Source: Desulfobacterales bacterium | GTDB taxonomy: Bacteria > Desulfobacterota > Desulfobacteria > Desulfobacterales > Desulfosalsimonadaceae | DNA length: 7,807 bases | NCBI GenBank assembly: GCA_007127175.1 | Contig: SKZX01000193.1 | Location: 1-7,807 of the forward strand | Direction: 5' to 3' | Shown: positions 5,642-7,807 of the stretch, piece by piece | Layout of the letters: the number at the start of each line of letters is the position of its first letter | How positions within the stretch are numbered: the stretch's first letter is position 1 | Position numbers and translations under genes: made by a program | The notes under the pieces: model-generated | The model's input: only the letters and a program-made list of their open reading frames with translations | The model's database searches: none | What the model was told of the DNA's origin: nothing

Positions 5642-7321
5642 CTAATATCCCTCGGGTTCCTGGTATGCGTTGATGATATCGTCGATAATCTGCGCAATTG
5701 CCAATAGTCTCATGTCATCCCAGCGTTTCCCGACAATTTGAAGGCCGATGGGCAAACCGTCGGTTGTAAATCCGGCGGGTAGGGTGACCACGGGGTGGCC
5801 GGTGAGGTTGAAAGGGACCGTGTATGCCGACATGGCCGTATAGTAATTCAGTTTATGGCCGTTAACGGCGATGGGACGGATGTACATCGGCAGGTTCCGG
5901 CGGACGGCATCCGGCGGGTAATGTTCTATGGCAGGAATGGCGGCGACCGGGCAGATGAAGACGTCCCACTCAGACATGAAGCGGTCAAAACCGGCGACGA
6001 AATGGTCCCTTTTGCTGAGAACACGGATATATTTCTGTGTCGACAAGGGGTAGACCATCTGAAGCAGCGGGGTTTGCGCCCGGTACGACCAGCCGAGCCA
6101 ATAGAAGAAAAAGCGAAAAGGTCCCGGCTGATTCGACATGACCTGGATATCCATCATCTCCCCCCAGGTTTTCCATGCTTCTTCAAAATTGATGTTCGGG
6201 TTTACCCTGTCAACATGAATTCCAGCGCCGGAAAGTTCTCTAAGCGCTTGATTGAAAACGTCGCGGGTTTCCTCAGATATGGGGACATTGCCAAGGTTAT
6301 TGCTCCAGGCAATGCGAAGGGCTTCAGGCGCTGGTTTATTATCTTCCGCCAATGGTTGAACCGGAATGACCAGGGAATCTTTTCCGTCAGGACCGGCGAT
6401 AATCTCAAAAGCGAGTTTCAGGTCCGCCACTGACCGTGCAACAGGCCCGATGGACGCCATGTAACGAACACCTCTTTCATCGGGACTCAGAAGGCCGGGA
6501 AAGCTGCCATAGCCTGATACCGCATTTTCAGTGGGCTTCAAACTGTAAACACCGGTGAAATGAGCAGGCAGACGCAGTGAACCCCCCATATCGCTGCCAA
6601 TGTCTATGGGCGTTAAACCGGCAGCGACGGCCGCGGCGCCGCCGCCCGTGCTGCCCCCGGGTGTGCGATTGAGGTCCCATGGATTGTTTGTTCTTCCGAA
6701 AATGACGTTGTCCGTCTGTAAATCCATGGCAACATAGGGCATGTTGGTTTTTCCCAAAATGACGGCCCCGGCTGCTTGCAGGCGGGATGCCACCGTTGCG
6801 TCAAATAGCGTCAGCTGTTCGGACATGTCGGGATGCGCGTTGGTGGTGCGCATGTTCCTTACCGCGAAGTGATCTTTCAGGGTGATGGGAACACCGTGCA
6901 GGGGGCCCCAGATTTCGCCCCTTTCTATCGCCTTGTCCGCCTCGGAAGCCCGATTCAGCGCGCCTTGTTCATCAAGTATGACAATGGCATTCAATTTCGG
7001 GTTGTGAAGATAGATGTGGGACAGGTGGATCCTGACCAGTTCCTGTGAGGATATTTGACCCTGGCGTATGGCTTCGGCCATTTCGCCGGCTGTATAGAAA
7101 ACGTATGGTCTGCCGCTGTGCGCTGCAGCGTCATGGGGCGCCTCGTACGGTTTAGGCTGCGGCATGGAACGGCATCCGCTGAAAACGGCCAAAACGATGA
7201 GCGCTCCCAATACAACAAGGCGTCCAAAAGGAAAAAAATCGGATTTTTTTCGGATCGGGTTCATCGGTGTCTGCCCCGGGTAAAAGGATTTTCGCCGGAA
7301 GTTGCGGATCGTGCCTGCCAT
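5642..7321 (-). CDS. Amidase-signature family hydrolase, predicted lipoprotein
   Basis: A full-length (559-residue) amidase-signature enzyme, which would hydrolyse an amide bond through a Ser-cisSer-Lys triad. All three residues are visible: Lys149 in GVPITLKD, Ser224 in PGGSTGGGAA and Ser248 in DMGGSLRLPA. The 24-residue spacing of the serines equals that in fatty acid amide hydrolase. The C-terminal part (GHPVVTLPAGF, GLPIGLQIVG) is also typical. The N-terminus has a basic stretch, a hydrophobic segment and FSGC (Cys50), a slightly imperfect lipobox, so export and lipid anchoring are likely. This makes a GatA role in tRNA charging unlikely. The start is uncertain. ATG at 7321 has AGCAGG four bases upstream. 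ATG at 7264 (residue 20) has a weak ribosome site but gives a classical 30-residue lipoprotein signal. The substrate is unknown. It is probably the first gene of a unit with the glycoside phosphorylase. Confidence 0.88.
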   Translation of the reverse strand: MAGTIRNFRRKSFYPGQTPMNPIRKKSDFFPFGRLVVLGALIVLAVFSGCRSMPQPKPYEAPHDAAAHSGRPYVFYTAGEMAEAIRQGQISSQELVRIHLSHIYLHNPKLNAIVILDEQGALNRASEADKAIERGEIWGPLHGVPITLKDHFAVRNMRTTNAHPDMSEQLTLFDATVASRLQAAGAVILGKTNMPYVAMDLQTDNVIFGRTNNPWDLNRTPGGSTGGGAAAVAAGLTPIDIGSDMGGSLRLPAHFTGVYSLKPTENAVSGYGSFPGLLSPDERGVRYMASIGPVARSVADLKLAFEIIAGPDGKDSLVIPVQPLAEDNKPAPEALRIAWSNNLGNVPISEETRDVFNQALRELSGAGIHVDRVNPNINFEEAWKTWGEMMDIQVMSNQPGPFRFFFYWLGWSYRAQTPLLQMVYPLSTQKYIRVLSKRDHFVAGFDRFMSEWDVFICPVAAIPAIEHYPPDAVRRNLPMYIRPIAVNGHKLNYYTAMSAYTVPFNLTGHPVVTLPAGFTTDGLPIGLQIVGKRWDDMRLLAIAQIIDDIINAYQEPEGY

Positions 7322-7338
7322 TCAGCCTGCTCAAACCC

Positions 7339-7368
7339 ATAATAACTATATTTGGGGGAAAATTTCAA
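7339..7368 (-). promoter_or_regulatory. Sigma70-type promoter for the amidase-phosphorylase unit
   Basis: Read on the minus strand, TTGAAA (7368-7363) and TATTAT (7344-7339) are separated by 18 bases, and each matches consensus at five of six positions. Transcription would start near 7332. That leaves only about 11 bases before the ATG at 7321 but about 68 before the ATG at 7264, a mild argument for the inner start. Confidence 0.5.
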
Positions 7369-7408
7369 CTATAACCCATCTCACAATCCGGATTTCGGTT
7401 GGGGGGGT

Positions 7409-7450
7409 CCGGGCAGCATCCTTCAAGGCGGTGGGGCGGTGCTGCCCCGG
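7409..7450. repeat. GC-rich stem-loop sharing a 21-bp module with 826-846
   Basis: GGGCAGCA (7411-7418) pairs with TGCTGCCC (7440-7447) around a 21-base loop. Bases 7430-7450 are also the inverse of 826-846 with one mismatch (CCGGGGCAGCACCG then A or C). This module lies at the gene-facing edge of the repeat mosaic on both sides of the window. No T-run is present and no regulatory role is evident. Confidence 0.55.
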
Positions 7451-7477
7451 GGGAAATTGTCCTCTGATAATTTGGGA

Positions 7478-7571
7478 TCGACATGGGAGACGGACTGGAC
7501 GTCTGTCCTGTAGGGGTTTGTGCTTCGACCCGGGAGACAGACTGGAAGTCTGTCCCCTGGGGGTTTTGCAA
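7478..7571. repeat. Two tandem 47-bp repeats, each with a GACAGACT hairpin
   Basis: TCGAC begins both units (7478 and 7525), followed by GGGAGAC, a hairpin (7489-7507 and 7536-7554), and then a G-run and TTTTG or TTTGTG. The second hairpin has perfect 8-bp arms around GGA. The first has a G-T pair and a five-base loop. The same hairpin occurs once at 200-218 in the opposite orientation, so the tandem doubling is local to this end. Confidence 0.7.
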
Positions 7572-7622
7572 AATTGACCCCCACGCCGACCCCGAAAGGC
7601 GCAACACCCTTTCGGTGGAATC

Positions 7623-7670
7623 GCCCTTATAAAATTGATCAATTTCAACCGGGTGGCGCCGGGTATTGCC
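7623..7670 (-). repeat. Inverted copy of repeat module B
   Basis: The reverse complement of these 48 bases matches 82-129 at 47 positions, including the palindrome AAATTGATCAATTT. A third copy is at 479-527. Together with the weaker inverse of module C at 7556-7622 and of D at 7536-7554, this end reads as the inverse of the B-C-D order at 82-218. Confidence 0.85.
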
Positions 7671-7807
7671 CGCGGCAACAATTGCAGGGGGTTGCAGCTC
7701 TTAGCGAAGCGGACGTCAGCGCCCTGTGGCTTTGCCGTTTATCACAGGGCGCAAGGGAGCGAGCTTAGAGATATCAGCGTTCTCCTGCAGTTGCAAGGGC
7801 AATGCCC
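7661..7807. repeat. Palindromic repeat unit F, uninterrupted copy
   Basis: GGGTATTGCCC (7661-7671) and GGGCAATGCCC (7797-7807) are the outer arms. GCGCCCTGTG (7719-7728) and CACAGGGCGC (7743-7752) are the perfect inner arms around a 14-base loop. Between these the two sides pair imperfectly. Bases 7717-7794 equal the joined 604-629 plus 775-826, so this is the empty-site form of the copy interrupted at 630-774. The unit may continue past the window edge. Confidence 0.8.

Noticed and set aside
5795..6433. Plus-strand frame of 212 codons
   Set aside because: It is antisense to the amidase gene, and the amidase signature fixes the real frame.
7478..7571. Possible CRISPR array
   Set aside because: There are only two units placed directly next to each other, with no unique spacer between them, and no cas genes are present.
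7346..7681. Minus-strand open frame of 111 codons
   Set aside because: It covers the tandem 47-bp repeat, module B and the amidase promoter. Such peptides are a known by-product of these palindromic repeats, and no ribosome-binding site is seen.
1..7807. Composite transposon bounded by inverted repeats
   Set aside because: No transposase or recombinase gene is present, module order differs at the two ends, and no target duplication can be seen.

Overview
The window looks like chromosomal DNA from a Gram-negative bacterium, with moderate to high GC. It encodes an OmpA-type peptidoglycan-binding domain, a predicted lipoprotein and many dispersed hairpin repeats. The gene style and repeat-rich spacers recall Desulfobacterota (Desulfobacteraceae and relatives), but that placement is an impression and no marker gene supports it.

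Layout. Bases 1-850 are a mosaic of short repeat modules: a 130-bp unit present twice directly, a 46-bp part of it present again inverted, a perfect 20-bp-arm hairpin, and a palindromic unit split by a 145-bp MITE-like insertion. Bases 841-1224 are a non-coding leader with a good sigma70-type promoter. A gene at 1225-2397 (+) encodes a secreted protein that joins a chalcone-isomerase-like domain, an Ala/Glu/Arg coiled coil and a C-terminal OmpA-like domain. It ends at a strong intrinsic terminator, directly followed by a second copy of the hairpin repeat. A small two-helix membrane protein lies at 2696-2950 (+).

Converging on these are two minus-strand genes, probably one transcription unit read from about 7330 down to 3110. 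The first is a lipoprotein-type amidase-signature hydrolase with an intact Lys-Ser-Ser triad. The second, 60 bases further on, is an 823-residue glycoside phosphorylase of the sucrose phosphorylase type (GH13_18-like). It keeps its catalytic residues but is much longer than usual, with two internal insertions. Bases 7409-7807 are again repeat mosaic, sharing modules with the left end mostly in inverted orientation.

How they fit together. The sequence shows no obvious single pathway. The plus-strand genes concern the envelope: a periplasmic wall-anchored CHI-fold protein and an inner-membrane protein. The minus-strand pair combines an envelope amidase with a cytoplasmic sugar phosphorylase. 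The points most worth a second look are the CHI/coiled-coil/OmpA fusion, the enlarged GH13_18-like enzyme, and the MITE-like element inside the loop of a palindromic repeat whose uninterrupted copy lies at the other end of this window.
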